From NCBI GenBank assembly GCA_036351775.1, contig JAZBPX010000004.1, positions 1-64,000 on the forward strand: DNA of 64,000 nucleotides. The letters run 5' to 3'. Positions 30,430 to 38,722 of the stretch are shown piece after piece. The stretch's first letter is position 1; every line of letters starts with the position of its first letter. The notes under the pieces are model-generated. The model worked only from the letters and a program-made list of their open reading frames with translations, was not told where the DNA came from and made no database searches. Source of the stretch: Pacificimonas sp036351775. GTDB lineage: Bacteria; Pseudomonadota; Alphaproteobacteria; Sphingomonadales; Sphingomonadaceae. The position numbers and the translations under genes are program-made.

Positions 30430-31332
30430 CTAACTACCTAAAACCGACGCCACCCGCGCATGACAATCCTTCGCTTCGGGCAGGAAGTTGAAGATCATGA
30501 AATCGTGGACCGCGCCCTCATATTCGAAATAGTCGATGTCCACGTCCGCCGCTTCCGCCCGCGCCGTGAACGTCCGCGCGTCGATCACGAAAATGTCGTG
30601 CGTGCCCTGGAAAATCGTCATCGGCGGCAGGCCGTTCAGGTCGGCATAGAGCGGGCTCATCAGCGGGTCGGCGGGATCGACATCGCCCGCCCACATGGTC
30701 CCTGCATGGCGAAGGCCGTCGACGGTCAGCATGATGTCGTGCGGCTCCACCGCCGCCATCGCCGGGTCGCGCCCGGTAAAGTCCAGCCACGGCGAGAACA
30801 GCACCAGATGATCCGGCATCGCCGCGCCGTCCGCGCGCAGCCGCTGCGCCAGGCTCAGCGCAAAGTTCGCCCCCGCGCTGTCGCCTGCGACCGCCACCCT
30901 TCCGCCATGCTCGGCGCGCAGCCTGTCATAGGCGCGCCGCACCATCGCGGTACCGCGCCGGTGGTCATTCTCCGGCGACAGCGCATAAAGCGGCACCGTT
31001 ACCGCCGCGCCCGTCACCTCGATCAGGCGGCCGATCATTGCCCAGTGAAACGGGGACGCGGGCAACACGTAACCGCCGCCATGCAGGTAAAGAATGTGCC
31101 AGTCGCCCGTGCCGCCCTTCGGGGTCAGCGTGACGATCCGCTGGCCGTCATCCTCTCGGCTCTCGACCCTGCAGGCCGCTACGATCTTCTTCGGAATGGG
31201 CGGCGCGTCGGCCTTTCGCGTCGACAGCATCTTGTCAAACTTAGCCTGGTCCTTCGGGAACACGCTCGGCAGCAGTTTCAGGATACCCTTGAACAGGCGC
31301 TGCCGCTTGCTGGGCTTTTCAAAGGCGATCAT
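30430..31332 (-). CDS. Alpha/beta hydrolase, HSL (hormone-sensitive lipase-like) esterase family
   Basis: 300 residues. The family hallmark YLHGGGYVLPAS is near residue 81, the nucleophile motif GDSAGANFAL near 143, and the catalytic Asp and His probably in FVIDAR and AVHDFM. Cytosolic carboxylesterase acting on short or medium acyl esters; the substrate is not predictable. Its stop lies nine bases from the stop of the convergent S9 peptidase. It sits immediately downstream of rplA but is separated from it by a terminator. Confidence 0.88.
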   Translation of the reverse strand: MIAFEKPSKRQRLFKGILKLLPSVFPKDQAKFDKMLSTRKADAPPIPKKIVAACRVESREDDGQRIVTLTPKGGTGDWHILYLHGGGYVLPASPFHWAMIGRLIEVTGAAVTVPLYALSPENDHRRGTAMVRRAYDRLRAEHGGRVAVAGDSAGANFALSLAQRLRADGAAMPDHLVLFSPWLDFTGRDPAMAAVEPHDIMLTVDGLRHAGTMWAGDVDPADPLMSPLYADLNGLPPMTIFQGTHDIFVIDARTFTARAEAADVDIDYFEYEGAVHDFMIFNFLPEAKDCHARVASVLGS

Positions 31333-31430
31333 TCCGGTCTCCCCGTTGCCGACCCCACGGCTCTCTCAACACCACGGCCGGAACGGTCTGGCAACCAGCG
31401 CCTGTCAGCGGTTGATCTCCGTCGGTAAGG

Positions 31431-31466
31431 AAAAGGGGGCCGGAGCGACATGCCCCGACCCCCTTT
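31431..31466 (-). terminator. Rho-independent terminator after rplA
   Basis: On the minus strand AAAGGGGG (31466-31459) pairs with CCCCCTTT (31439-31432), extended by CGG/CCG after one mismatch, and the descending arm ends in TTTT. It lies about 30 bases past the rplA stop and ends the secE-nusG-rplKA transcript. Confidence 0.8.
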
Positions 31467-31494
31467 GAAACGCAAATGCGCGCGTAGGCGGCGG

Positions 31495-32193
31495 TTACGC
31501 CCCGGCGATCTCGCCGAGGTCGACCTTGACGCCCGGGCCCATGGAGGAGGTCAACGCGATCTTCCGCACATATTTGCCCTTGGCTCCCGACGGCTTCGCC
31601 TTGACGACCGCGTTCACGAACGCATCGAAATTGGCGCGCAAATCCTCTTCGGAGAAGCTCGCCTTGCCGATACCGGCGTGCACGATGCCCGCCTTCTCGA
31701 CGCGGTACTGCACCTGGCCGCCCTTGGCGTCCTCGACGGCCTTCGCGACGTCCGGCGTCACCGTGCCCAGCTTCGGGTTCGGCATCAGGCCCTTCGGACC
31801 CAGGATCTTACCCAGGCGGCCGACGATGCCCATCATGTCCGGGGACGCGATGACGCGGTCATAGTTGAGGTTGCCGCTCTGCATGTCTTCCATCAGGTCC
31901 TCGGCGCCCACGACGTCCGCACCGGCTTCCTTGGCCTTGTCCGCATTGTCGCCCTTGGCGAACACGGCGACCCTCACCGACTTGCCGGTGCCCTTGGGCA
32001 GGGAGACCATGCCGCGGACCTGCTGGTCAGAATGGCGCGGGTCGACGCCCAGGTTCATGGAAATCTCGACCGTCTCGTCGAACTTCGCGGTGGCGAGCTC
32101 CTTCACCAGCGCAATGGCTTCGCCCGGCTGGTAGTGCTTCTCGACGTCCACCTTCTCGAGCGCGGCTTTGTTCTTCTTCGTCTGCTTTGCCAT
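31495..32193 (-). CDS. rplA: 50S ribosomal protein L1
   Basis: 232 residues from MAKQTKKNKAAL at 32193; an earlier in-frame ATG at 32214 would overlap rplK and is less likely. L1 forms the ribosomal L1 stalk and can repress the rplKA message. Typical blocks are VEISMNLGVDPRHSDQQVRG, GTGKSVRVAVFAKG, and the signature ILGPKGLMPNPKLGTVT. It follows rplK by four bases and is the last gene of this transcript. Confidence 0.98.
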   Translation of the reverse strand: MAKQTKKNKAALEKVDVEKHYQPGEAIALVKELATAKFDETVEISMNLGVDPRHSDQQVRGMVSLPKGTGKSVRVAVFAKGDNADKAKEAGADVVGAEDLMEDMQSGNLNYDRVIASPDMMGIVGRLGKILGPKGLMPNPKLGTVTPDVAKAVEDAKGGQVQYRVEKAGIVHAGIGKASFSEEDLRANFDAFVNAVVKAKPSGAKGKYVRKIALTSSMGPGVKVDLGEIAGA

Positions 32194-32197
32194 GATC

Positions 32198-32629
32198 CTA
32201 GCCCTCCACCACAACGAGGCCCATCGACCGGGCGGAGCCCGCGATGATCTTCTCGGCCTGGTCCAGGTCGTTCGCGCTCAGGTCGACCATCTTCTTCTCG
32301 GCGATCTCGCGCAGCTGCGACCGCTTGATCTCACCGGCCACTTCGCTGCCCGGCGCAGAGGAGCCGGATTTCAGCTTCAGCGCCTGCTTGATGAAGTAGG
32401 TCGCCGGCGGCGTCTTCGTCTCGAAGGTAAAGCTGCGATCGGCATAGACGGTGATTTTCGTCGGGATCGGAGCGTTCTTCTCCATATCCTGCGTCGCGGC
32501 GTTGAACGCCTTCGTGAACTCCATGATGTTCACACCGCGCTGACCGAGGGCGGGGCCCAGCGGCGGCGAGGGATTGGCGGCGCCCGCGGGCACCTGCAGG
32601 TTGATATAACCTGCGATCTTCTTGGCCAT
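32198..32629 (-). CDS. rplK: 50S ribosomal protein L11
   Basis: 143 residues. L11 binds the GTPase-associated region of 23S rRNA and is the stringent-response sensor partner of RelA/SpoT. Typical start AKKIAGYINLQVPAGAANPS and the block PPLGPALGQRGVNIMEFTKA. The C-terminal rRNA-binding domain ends KIIAGSARSMGLVVVEG. It is four bases from rplA. Upstream of it a 175-base spacer with a palindromic repeat separates it from nusG. Confidence 0.99.
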   Translation of the reverse strand: MAKKIAGYINLQVPAGAANPSPPLGPALGQRGVNIMEFTKAFNAATQDMEKNAPIPTKITVYADRSFTFETKTPPATYFIKQALKLKSGSSAPGSEVAGEIKRSQLREIAEKKMVDLSANDLDQAEKIIAGSARSMGLVVVEG

Positions 32630-32716
32630 CTTACTATCGTCCTTTCTCAGACTTAGCGGTCAGACAGGCAGCCCCAAGGGCCGCCCTCCCGCATTCATTC
32701 GCCGCTTCCTTATCTG

Positions 32717-32794
32717 TCACCCCCGCGCAGGCGGGAGTCTCATCCTGCAGAGCGGCATCTGCGGGTGGAGATCCCCGCCTCCGCGGGGATGACA
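32717..32794. repeat. Palindromic repeat in the nusG-rplK spacer
   Basis: Begins GTCACCCCCGCGCAGGCGGG and ends CCCCGCCTCCGCGGGGATGAC, the same arm family as the repeats at 16566, 45076 and 46741. It lies inside a transcribed operon between nusG and rplK. Confidence 0.75.
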
Positions 32795-32804
32795 AAACTC
32801 TTTG

Positions 32805-33344
32805 CTACTTCACCCGTTCGACCTGGTCGAAGTTCAGCTCAACCGGGGTCGCCCGGCCAAAGATCGAGACGGACACCTTCACGCGGCCCTTCTCGAAATC
32901 GATCTCCTCGACCAGCCCGTTGAAGCTGGCGAACGGCCCGTCGAGCACCTTGACCTCGTCGCCGATCTCGAAATCGACCTTGATCTGCTGCTTGGGCTTC
33001 GCGGCCTCGTCGTCCTTCGTCGCCATGATCCGGTCGGCTTCCGCCTGGCTGATCGGCGCCGGTTTGCCGCCCACGCCCAGAAAGCCCGTCACCTTCGGCG
33101 TGTTGTTGATCAGGTGGAAAACGTCGTCCGTCATGTGCACCCGCGCCAGCACATAGCCCGGGAAGAAGCGCCGCTCGGTCTGCACCTTCTTGCCGCGCTT
33201 GATCTCGGTGACCATCTCGGTCGGCACCTCGATCGCCTCGATCAGCTGTTCCAGGCCCATGCGCTCGGCCTCGGAGAGGACGGCGTCCTTCACCTTGTTT
33301 TCAAAGCCCGAATAGGCCTGCACAATGTACCAGCGCGCTGCCAT
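32805..33344 (-). CDS. nusG: Transcription termination/antitermination protein NusG
   Basis: 179 residues. NusG binds RNA polymerase, raises processivity and links it to Rho or ribosomes. The NGN domain starts RWYIVQAYSGFENKVKD and includes RRFFPGYVLARVHM. The C-terminal KOW domain is FEIGDEVKVLDGPFASFNG, then KVSVSIFGRATPVELNFDQV. It follows secE in the standard order with a gap of about 60 bases. Confidence 0.99.
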   Translation of the reverse strand: MAARWYIVQAYSGFENKVKDAVLSEAERMGLEQLIEAIEVPTEMVTEIKRGKKVQTERRFFPGYVLARVHMTDDVFHLINNTPKVTGFLGVGGKPAPISQAEADRIMATKDDEAAKPKQQIKVDFEIGDEVKVLDGPFASFNGLVEEIDFEKGRVKVSVSIFGRATPVELNFDQVERVK

Positions 33345-33404
33345 GTCTCGTGTCTGTTCCTGCTATCGCTTGATCGTGTCGTCGTTCGGCGGAGAGCGCC
33401 CGCG

Positions 33405-33599
33405 CTAGCCCAGTGCCAGCACGAACTGCACCAGGCGGCCCAGCACCTGGTCCACGCCCAGAAAGAAAACCGACAGGAGCAGCGTCATGATCAGCACCAT
33501 GATCGTCGTCGTGATAGTTTCCTGCCGCGTCGGCCAGGTCACCTTTGTCATTTCCTGCCGCACTTCGCGGACATATTTGCCGGGATTGAAGTTCGCCAT
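33405..33599 (-). CDS. secE: Preprotein translocase subunit SecE
   Basis: 64 residues, the short single-helix form. The amphipathic conserved stretch KYVREVRQEMTKVTWPTRQE precedes one membrane helix (TTTIMVLIMTLLLSVFFLGV). It clamps SecY in the inner-membrane protein channel. Standard position between tRNA-Trp and nusG. Confidence 0.97.
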   Translation of the reverse strand: MANFNPGKYVREVRQEMTKVTWPTRQETITTTIMVLIMTLLLSVFFLGVDQVLGRLVQFVLALG

Positions 33600-33797
33600 G
33601 ATCCCGTCTCGTTTCCCTATGCTTACTCTCGTCTCTCACCTGCCCGCGCGCTGCACGTCCGGTCCGGACGGCGTCGGCGTCAAACAGGTAAGCGCCGCCC
33701 GCGCCGCCCTTCCGATTCGGGCGGCAGCGACCAGCCTTGCCTATCTAGTGTCCCGGCCTTTGCTCCACCAGACTTGGCGGCGACGAACGCCGCGCCC

Positions 33798-33873
33798 TGG
33801 CAGGGGCGGAGGGACTCGAACCCACGGCCCTCGGTTTTGGAGACCGATGCTCTACCAACTGAGCTACACCCCT
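33798..33873 (-). tRNA. tRNA-Trp (CCA anticodon)
   Basis: 76 bases on the minus strand including the encoded 3' CCA (33798-33800). The acceptor stem AGGGGTG pairs with CGCCCCT; D-arm GCTCAGTTGGTAGAGC; anticodon loop CTCCAAA; T-arm GTGGGTTCGAGTCCCTC. It lies just upstream of secE-nusG, a common arrangement. Confidence 0.98.
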
Positions 33874-33930
33874 AGAGCGCGGGACGCGGCTACATAGAAA
33901 GGCGCGGGCGCGAAGGCAAGCGAAGCCGCC

Positions 33931-34827
33931 CTATTTGCTCAGGCTGCCCCGCACCCGCCCCGACACCGCAGCGTAAAGGTCCGCGCCCCAACCATCGGTC
34001 TTCTCGCCGAACAGCGCCTCGGGCGGGACCGATTCCGGCCCCTCCCCCGCAGGTAGCGGCGGCGTGAAATAACCGAGCGCATAGCTGCCCATTTGATAAC
34101 CGAGCAGCGCGCGCAAATCCGGGTCCAGGTCCTTCGCGATATGCGGCGGACAGCTCAGATACTGGTTTTCCTCCTGCCGCAGCCAGCCGAGCGTGTAGGT
34201 GATATTGAGGCCCATCCGCACGTCCTCGGACCGGTTCGCCCCGCCGCCGTGAATGACCGAGCCCGAATAGACGAGGACCGAGCCCGCCTTCATCTCGGCA
34301 AAGCGCAGCTCTGACTTGTCGACGCCGCGGCTGTCGTCCCATTTGTTGCTGCCCGGCACCAGGCAGGTCGCGCCGTTCTCCTCAGTAAAGTCCGTGACCG
34401 CCCAGATCGTGTTGAACTGCGGCTCGATCTCGCGCGGGATATACCCGCCCCAGGCCAGCCGGTCGCGGTGTAGCTCCTGCCGTTTCTGCCCCGGCCCGAT
34501 AGCGATCACCTGCGTCAGGTGCAGCTGGATCCGCTCGGTATAGGGTTTCAGGAACGTCTCCGCGCTCTTCAGGATCAGGTCGTGCATGATCAGGTCGCGG
34601 CACGCCTGGCTTCGCGCCGCCAGTGCCCCCGTCCGCCGTGTGTAGCGCCCCGTGAAGTCATCGCGCCCCATGTCGGTCGCCTCGACGAACGGCGACAGCT
34701 CCGCCCGCAGATCGGCGGTTTCCTGCGCGGACAACACGTCCTCGACAATCGCCGCGCCATGTTCGGCCAGCGTCTCGCTCAGCACCTTTGGCGATGTGCT
34801 CGCGGGCAGATAGGGCAGGTCGGTCAT
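33931..34827 (-). CDS. Phytanoyl-CoA dioxygenase (PhyH) family Fe(II)/2-oxoglutarate oxygenase
   Basis: 298 residues. The iron triad is visible: His120 and Asp122 (QELHRDRLAWGG) and the distal His193 (SGSVIHGGGAN). Arg204 is placed to bind 2-oxoglutarate. The family hydroxylates diverse small molecules, including phytanoyl-CoA, ectoine and secondary metabolites; the substrate here is unknown. It is monocistronic, lying between the tRNA-Trp gene and hsp20. Confidence 0.87.
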   Translation of the reverse strand: MTDLPYLPASTSPKVLSETLAEHGAAIVEDVLSAQETADLRAELSPFVEATDMGRDDFTGRYTRRTGALAARSQACRDLIMHDLILKSAETFLKPYTERIQLHLTQVIAIGPGQKRQELHRDRLAWGGYIPREIEPQFNTIWAVTDFTEENGATCLVPGSNKWDDSRGVDKSELRFAEMKAGSVLVYSGSVIHGGGANRSEDVRMGLNITYTLGWLRQEENQYLSCPPHIAKDLDPDLRALLGYQMGSYALGYFTPPLPAGEGPESVPPEALFGEKTDGWGADLYAAVSGRVRGSLSK

Positions 34828-34891
34828 GCGCTCGTCTCCTCAAGGGGCGCACGATACCGCATTTCCGGCCCGCCGCGCACCCTCGCCAAAG

Positions 34892-34925
34892 AAAAAGGCC
34901 GCGCCCGGTTGTCCCGAGCGCGGCC
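34892..34925 (-). terminator. Rho-independent terminator after hsp20
   Basis: On the minus strand GGCCGCGC (34925-34918) pairs with GCGCGGCC (34904-34897) and is followed by TTTTT (34896-34892). It lies about 30 bases past the hsp20 stop. Confidence 0.85.
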
Positions 34926-34955
34926 CCGCTTTCGCTATAACAATCAGGCGCGCGC

Positions 34956-35441
34956 TTACGCGGCGGCCTTTTTGCCCTTCGCGTCCTTGTCGGCGTTCTC
35001 GCCTTCGATCGCGACCGGCTGCTGCTTGCCGCCGATGTGGATCTTGCGCGGCTTCTTGTGCTCGGGAATCTCCCGGACAAGGCCGATGTTCAGAAGGCCG
35101 TTTTCGAACGTCGCCTCGGTCACCTTGATGACGTCGGCGAGCTGGAACCGGCGCTCGAACGCACGCTTGGCGATACCGCGGTGCAGGAACTCGCGCTCTT
35201 CGGTTTCCTCACCGGCGCGGCCCGTCACAATCAGGACGTTTTCCTGAACCGTCAGGTCCAGCTCGTCCTCCGAAAAACCGGCGATGGCCATCTGGATACG
35301 ATAGGCATTCTCGTCGAGCTTCTCGATATTGTACGGCGGGTAGGCATTCCCTTCGCCCTGCGTGGCGAAATCGGCCAGCCGGCCGAGATTCTCGAAACCG
35401 ATGGAGCTGCGAAGCAGCGGGGTCAGATCAAAACTACGCAT
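34956..35441 (-). CDS. Hsp20 family small heat-shock protein (IbpA-like)
   Basis: 161 residues. It starts MRSFDLTPLLRSSIGFENLG like IbpA. The alpha-crystallin domain spans about residues 40-130 with the conserved YRIQMAIAGF, and the C-terminal region contains GLVREIPEHKKPRKIHI. An ATP-independent holdase for unfolded proteins. AAGGAT lies upstream of the start. The 190-base leader contains a stem CCTCCCG/CGGGAGG, but I do not see a clear ROSE-type thermometer. It is monocistronic with its own terminator. Confidence 0.93.
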   Translation of the reverse strand: MRSFDLTPLLRSSIGFENLGRLADFATQGEGNAYPPYNIEKLDENAYRIQMAIAGFSEDELDLTVQENVLIVTGRAGEETEEREFLHRGIAKRAFERRFQLADVIKVTEATFENGLLNIGLVREIPEHKKPRKIHIGGKQQPVAIEGENADKDAKGKKAAA

Positions 35442-35634
35442 TTTTCATCATCCTTTTCAATAAGCGATCATGAGGTTAAGACCTCCCGCCATGACGGCCG
35501 GGAGGGGCTGACAAACGGGTAGCGGCCCTTAAGGGGCGCCGCCGCCGTCCGTCGGACTGGAAATGGGATGTTAACCCTTCGCCTTCAAGGGGTCGGGTGG
35601 GGCACCGTACCATCCGAGGAGAAGGAGGCCAGCC

Positions 35635-36081
35635 ATGGAGCTGACCGAAAAACTTGTCGATTCGCTATACAGCGAGGCGATGGTCCTTGCCGATGAGGCG
35701 CGCCTGTATTTCGACGAGCAGGGCAAGGCCGACCGTGACGGCCTGAACCCCATGCAGCGCGTGCAGTTCTCCTGCGAGAGCCTGCGCGTCACCACGCGCC
35801 TGATGCACTGCGTATCCTGGCTCCTGAACCGAAAGGCTGTCGCCGCTGGGGAGCTGTCCGTTGAGGAGGGGCTTCAGTCCGAACGCCGTCTCGGCCGGGC
35901 GGGCGAGGCCGCCTGCGACGCCGACACCCTGGCGATGCTGCCGGCAGAGGCGCGGCGGATCATCGAACACAGCCGCGATCTTTACGACCGGGTAAAGCGC
36001 ATCGACGAAACGCTGGTCGTCGAAACGGTGCCGCTCAGCCCCGCGCGCCAGCTTCTGGGTGACCTCGAAAAATCGCTCTGA
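35635..36081 (+). CDS. rcdA: RcdA-type CtrA-degradation adaptor (DUF1465)
   Basis: 148 residues, all helical. The family signature is ELTEKLVDSLYSEAMVLADE and YFDEQGKADRDGLNPMQR, followed by ESLRVTTRLMHCVSWLLNRK. In Caulobacter, RcdA is an adaptor that delivers CtrA and other clients to ClpXP with CpdR and PopA, so it controls the cell cycle. The C-terminal half (VKRIDETLVVETV) is variable. The start has AGGAGAAGGAGG upstream, a very strong ribosome site. It is followed by the 152-bp tandem repeats. Confidence 0.85.
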   Translation: MELTEKLVDSLYSEAMVLADEARLYFDEQGKADRDGLNPMQRVQFSCESLRVTTRLMHCVSWLLNRKAVAAGELSVEEGLQSERRLGRAGEAACDADTLAMLPAEARRIIEHSRDLYDRVKRIDETLVVETVPLSPARQLLGDLEKSL

Positions 36082-36141
36082 CAGCGACGATCTCGAAGAG
36101 TCGCCCGGACAGCGGCAACCACCGCCCCCCCCGCCACTTTT

Positions 36142-36543
36142 GTCATCCTGAACTTGTTTCAGGACCCACGCCTTGACGCTTGCCGACGATAAAGCGTTGC
36201 CGATGCCATGGCGTGGGTCCTGACCTTCGTCAGGATGACAGAAATTGCTCGGACAGCAGCAACCTCCGCCCCTCCGCCCCTCCGCCCCCGCTTGCCATCC
36301 TGAACTTGTTTCAGGACCCACGCCGTGACGCTTGCCGACGATAAAGCGTTGCCGATCCCACGGCGTGGGTCCTGGCCCTCATCTGGATGACAGAAATCGC
36401 TCGGACAGCGGCAACCTCCGCCCCTGCGCCCCTCCGCCCCCTCTTGTCATCCTGAACTTGTTTCAGGACCCACGCTATGACGCTTGCCGACGGTAGAGCG
36501 TTGCCGATGCCATGGCGTGGGTCCTCGCGCTCATCAGGATGAC
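36142..36543. repeat. Three tandem 152-bp units, each with a palindromic core
   Basis: The cores begin at 36142, 36294 and 36446, exactly 152 bases apart, and each spans 98 bases. Each core opens GTCATCCTGAACTTGTTTCA (GCCATCC in unit 2), runs through CTTGCCGACGATAAAGCGTT, and closes with an inverted arm near TCAGGATGAC. The 54-base spacers repeat CTCGGACAGCRGCAACC and a pyrimidine-rich tract. The 586-base stretch 36082-36667 contains nothing else and no gene. Confidence 0.92.
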
Positions 36544-36667
36544 AGCCTCCGGCAGCCGCAACCTCCGGCGGCGCACCCTCGCTCGCTAACCCCCATTCTG
36601 GTAAGAGCCCCACAACGACCCGCACACATGAACGCAGGCGCAGCGCGGAAATGGGGGAGGATCAGCC

Positions 36668-37099
36668 ATGAGTTACGTCTTCGGCAATATCCTGGCGATC
36701 CTGGCGGCGACGGTGGCCGCATGGTTGTTCGGCGCGGCCTGGTACAACGCGCTCGGCAAGCCTTGGATGGCCGCGACAGGCCTGACAGAGGCGGACGTCA
36801 GGCCGGGCGGCAAGACTAGCACGACGCCGTTCATCCTCTCCTTCCTCTTCGAATTTCTCATGGCCTCCATCCTCGCGGGTGCCCTCATCCTCGCGCCGGT
36901 AGAGGCGGGCGGCTGGACCGTGGCCATCGGCACCGCCCTCATCATCTGGTTCGGCTTTGTCATGCCGACCCAGCTCATCAACCACCGCTATTCCATGAAG
37001 CCCTGGTCGCTAACCGTCATCGACGCCGGCCACTGGCTCGGCGTCATGCTGATCATGGCGATCGTCCTGACTTTGATCGGCGTGGACGCGCCCCTGTAG
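36668..37099 (+). CDS. DUF1761 family small membrane protein
   Basis: 143 residues with four predicted membrane helices (near residues 4-24, 54-77, 83-101 and 121-140). The family motif is in the first helix (AAWLFGAAWYNALGKPWMAATG). Function unknown for the family. GGGGGAGGATCA upstream gives a good ribosome site. It stands alone after the repeat array. Confidence 0.8.
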   Translation: MSYVFGNILAILAATVAAWLFGAAWYNALGKPWMAATGLTEADVRPGGKTSTTPFILSFLFEFLMASILAGALILAPVEAGGWTVAIGTALIIWFGFVMPTQLINHRYSMKPWSLTVIDAGHWLGVMLIMAIVLTLIGVDAPL

Positions 37100-37179
37100 T
37101 GCCGCCTGTCGCCGGCCCCTGAGTTTCCCGTGTGCCGGGCCGGTAGCGGTGGGCGCGCGGCGCTGGTAGGAACGGACCT

Positions 37180-37593
37180 ATGCCGCCCTTTCACCTCGCC
37201 TTTCCCGTCGACGACCTTGCCGCGGCCCGCGCCTTCTACGTCGACCTTCTCGGCTGCGCGGAGGGGCGGTCGGCCGACCGCTGGATCGACCTCGACTTCT
37301 TCGGTCACCAGATCACCGCGCACCTTGCCGACGACATCGCCCCGCCGCACCACAATCCGGTCGACGGCGATGCCGTGCCGATCCCGCATTTCGGTGCGAT
37401 CTTGTCGCCCGAAGCCTTCGCTGAGATCGCCGAGCGCCTGACCGCAGCGAACACCGACTTCATCATTCCGCCGCGCACCCGCTTCGCCGGTCAGCCCGGC
37501 GAGCAGTCCACCATGTTTCTTCGCGATCCCGCGGGCAATGCCATCGAGTTCAAGGCAATGCGCGACGCGGACGCCATCTTCACGAAAGCCTGA
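37180..37593 (+). CDS. VOC family protein (glyoxalase/bleomycin-resistance fold)
   Basis: 137 residues, one vicinal-oxygen-chelate unit pair. PFHLAFPVDDLAAARAFYVD opens the first beta-alpha-beta module; the C-terminal module has STMFLRDPAGNAIEFKAM. Metal ligands are likely the His near the N-terminus and the Glu in AIEFK. Dioxygenase, isomerase or resistance functions are all possible. Its stop is three bases from the TTG of the NYN gene, so these genes are probably co-transcribed. Confidence 0.85.
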   Translation: MPPFHLAFPVDDLAAARAFYVDLLGCAEGRSADRWIDLDFFGHQITAHLADDIAPPHHNPVDGDAVPIPHFGAILSPEAFAEIAERLTAANTDFIIPPRTRFAGQPGEQSTMFLRDPAGNAIEFKAMRDADAIFTKA

Positions 37594-37595
37594 CC

Positions 37596-38345
37596 TTGTC
37601 CGAAACTCTCAATCGCTCGATTGCCCTGTTGATCGACGCCGACAACGCCTCTCCGAACCATCTCGACCCGGTCCTGACGGTCCTGGCAGAGCTTGGCGAC
37701 ATCAACGTCCGCCGCGCCTATGGCAACTGGCGCAAGCCCGCGCTTAAGAGCTGGGCCGACCTCACCCTCGAATATGCCATCGAGCCCTATCAGCAGTTCG
37801 ACATCGTCAAGGGCAAGAACGCCACCGACATGCGCATCGTCATCGACGCCATGGACCTGATGTTCAGCGGCAAGGTCGCGGGCTTCGGCATCATGTCCTC
37901 GGACTCCGATTTCATGCCGCTGGCCCAGCGCATCCGGCAGGACGGGCTGCCCGTTTACGGCTTCGGCACGGAGCGCGCGCCGCAGGCCTTCCGCGCGGCC
38001 TGCACGCGCTTCATCGACGTCGCCGCCCTCCGCCGCGCCGAGCAGAAGGAGGAGTCCGACAACGCCGGCCTGGAACGCGCCATCAAGGGCAAGGATATTC
38101 CTTCCGGCAAGCGGAAGGTCGACCGGGAACTCCTCTCCCTCCTCGTCGACGCCTATGACAGCGTGAAGCGCGACGACGAGGGCTGGGCCCGCCTGTCAGA
38201 GGTCGGCCAGCGCGCCAACAACCGCTCCAGCTTCGACGCCCGCAACTACGGCTACTCCCGCCTCTCCGACCTCCTCAAGGACGTCCCCCAGTTCGCCGTC
38301 GAAACCCGCGACGACAAACAGCAATATGTTAAGCGGCTACGCTGA
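37596..38345 (+). CDS. NYN domain (LabA/DUF88-type) putative RNase with C-terminal OST-HTH/LOTUS domain
   Basis: 249 residues from a TTG start. The PIN-like NYN nuclease domain has its acidic metal-binding residues in IALLIDADNASPN, DMRIVIDAMDLMF and IMSSDSDFMPLA, and covers residues 8-150. A charged linker leads to a C-terminal winged-helix domain (DRELLSLLVDAYDSVKRDDE, then NYGYSRLSDLLKDVPQF) that matches the OST-HTH/LOTUS RNA-binding pattern. It probably cleaves RNA. It is translationally coupled to the VOC gene and, by a TGATG overlap, to the next gene. Confidence 0.87.
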   Translation: MSETLNRSIALLIDADNASPNHLDPVLTVLAELGDINVRRAYGNWRKPALKSWADLTLEYAIEPYQQFDIVKGKNATDMRIVIDAMDLMFSGKVAGFGIMSSDSDFMPLAQRIRQDGLPVYGFGTERAPQAFRAACTRFIDVAALRRAEQKEESDNAGLERAIKGKDIPSGKRKVDRELLSLLVDAYDSVKRDDEGWARLSEVGQRANNRSSFDARNYGYSRLSDLLKDVPQFAVETRDDKQQYVKRLR

Positions 38346-38716
38346 TGCTTCGCTGGGCGGGTCCTGTTCTGATTGCGTTCGCCCTGTTTCACGGGGTCAT
38401 GAGCTTCATCCTGTTTGGCGAGCCTCTGGCAACTGCGGCGGCGCAGGGGCCTGCCAGCAGCCTCGCCTGGAACGGCTTCGAGCTTGCTGGGTGGTGGTTT
38501 CTCCTCTGGACGCTTCCGGCACTCCTGTTCGGCATACTGGCAAAGGCGTCCCATGACCGGTTCGGCACCATCCCGGCGGCGCGTGCCCTCGGGCTTCTCC
38601 TGCTTTCCGGTGTGATCCTCAGCGGCGTGTTCCTGACGGCATCCGGGTTATGGGCCTATGCGGTCCCAGCGCTGATGCTGATCATCGGCCGCGGCACCGA
38701 ACCCGGAAGTCGGTAG
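38345..38716 (+). CDS. DUF6463-like small membrane protein
   Basis: 123 residues with four hydrophobic segments (near residues 3-24, 42-66, 80-98 and 101-116). FALFHGVMSFILFGE and NGFELAGWWFLLWTLPALLFG resemble the DUF6463 family pattern; this name is tentative. The ATG overlaps the TGA of the NYN gene, so the two are translated together. Confidence 0.65.
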   Translation: MLRWAGPVLIAFALFHGVMSFILFGEPLATAAAQGPASSLAWNGFELAGWWFLLWTLPALLFGILAKASHDRFGTIPAARALGLLLLSGVILSGVFLTASGLWAYAVPALMLIIGRGTEPGSR

Positions 38717-38722
38717 CCTGAG

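Noticed and set aside
28493..31332. Genomic island inserted in the ribosomal block
   Set aside because: Codon use and GC content look like the neighbours, and there is no integrase, tRNA-end duplication or terminal repeat; a lateral origin cannot be supported from the sequence alone.
35442..35634. ROSE-type RNA thermometer in front of hsp20
   Set aside because: A stem is visible, but I do not find the short pyrimidine-rich anti-Shine-Dalgarno pairing that defines a ROSE element.
36082..36667. CRISPR array
   Set aside because: The 152-bp periodic units are palindromic cores with similar spacers; CRISPR repeats are 23-47 bases with unrelated spacers, and no cas genes are present.
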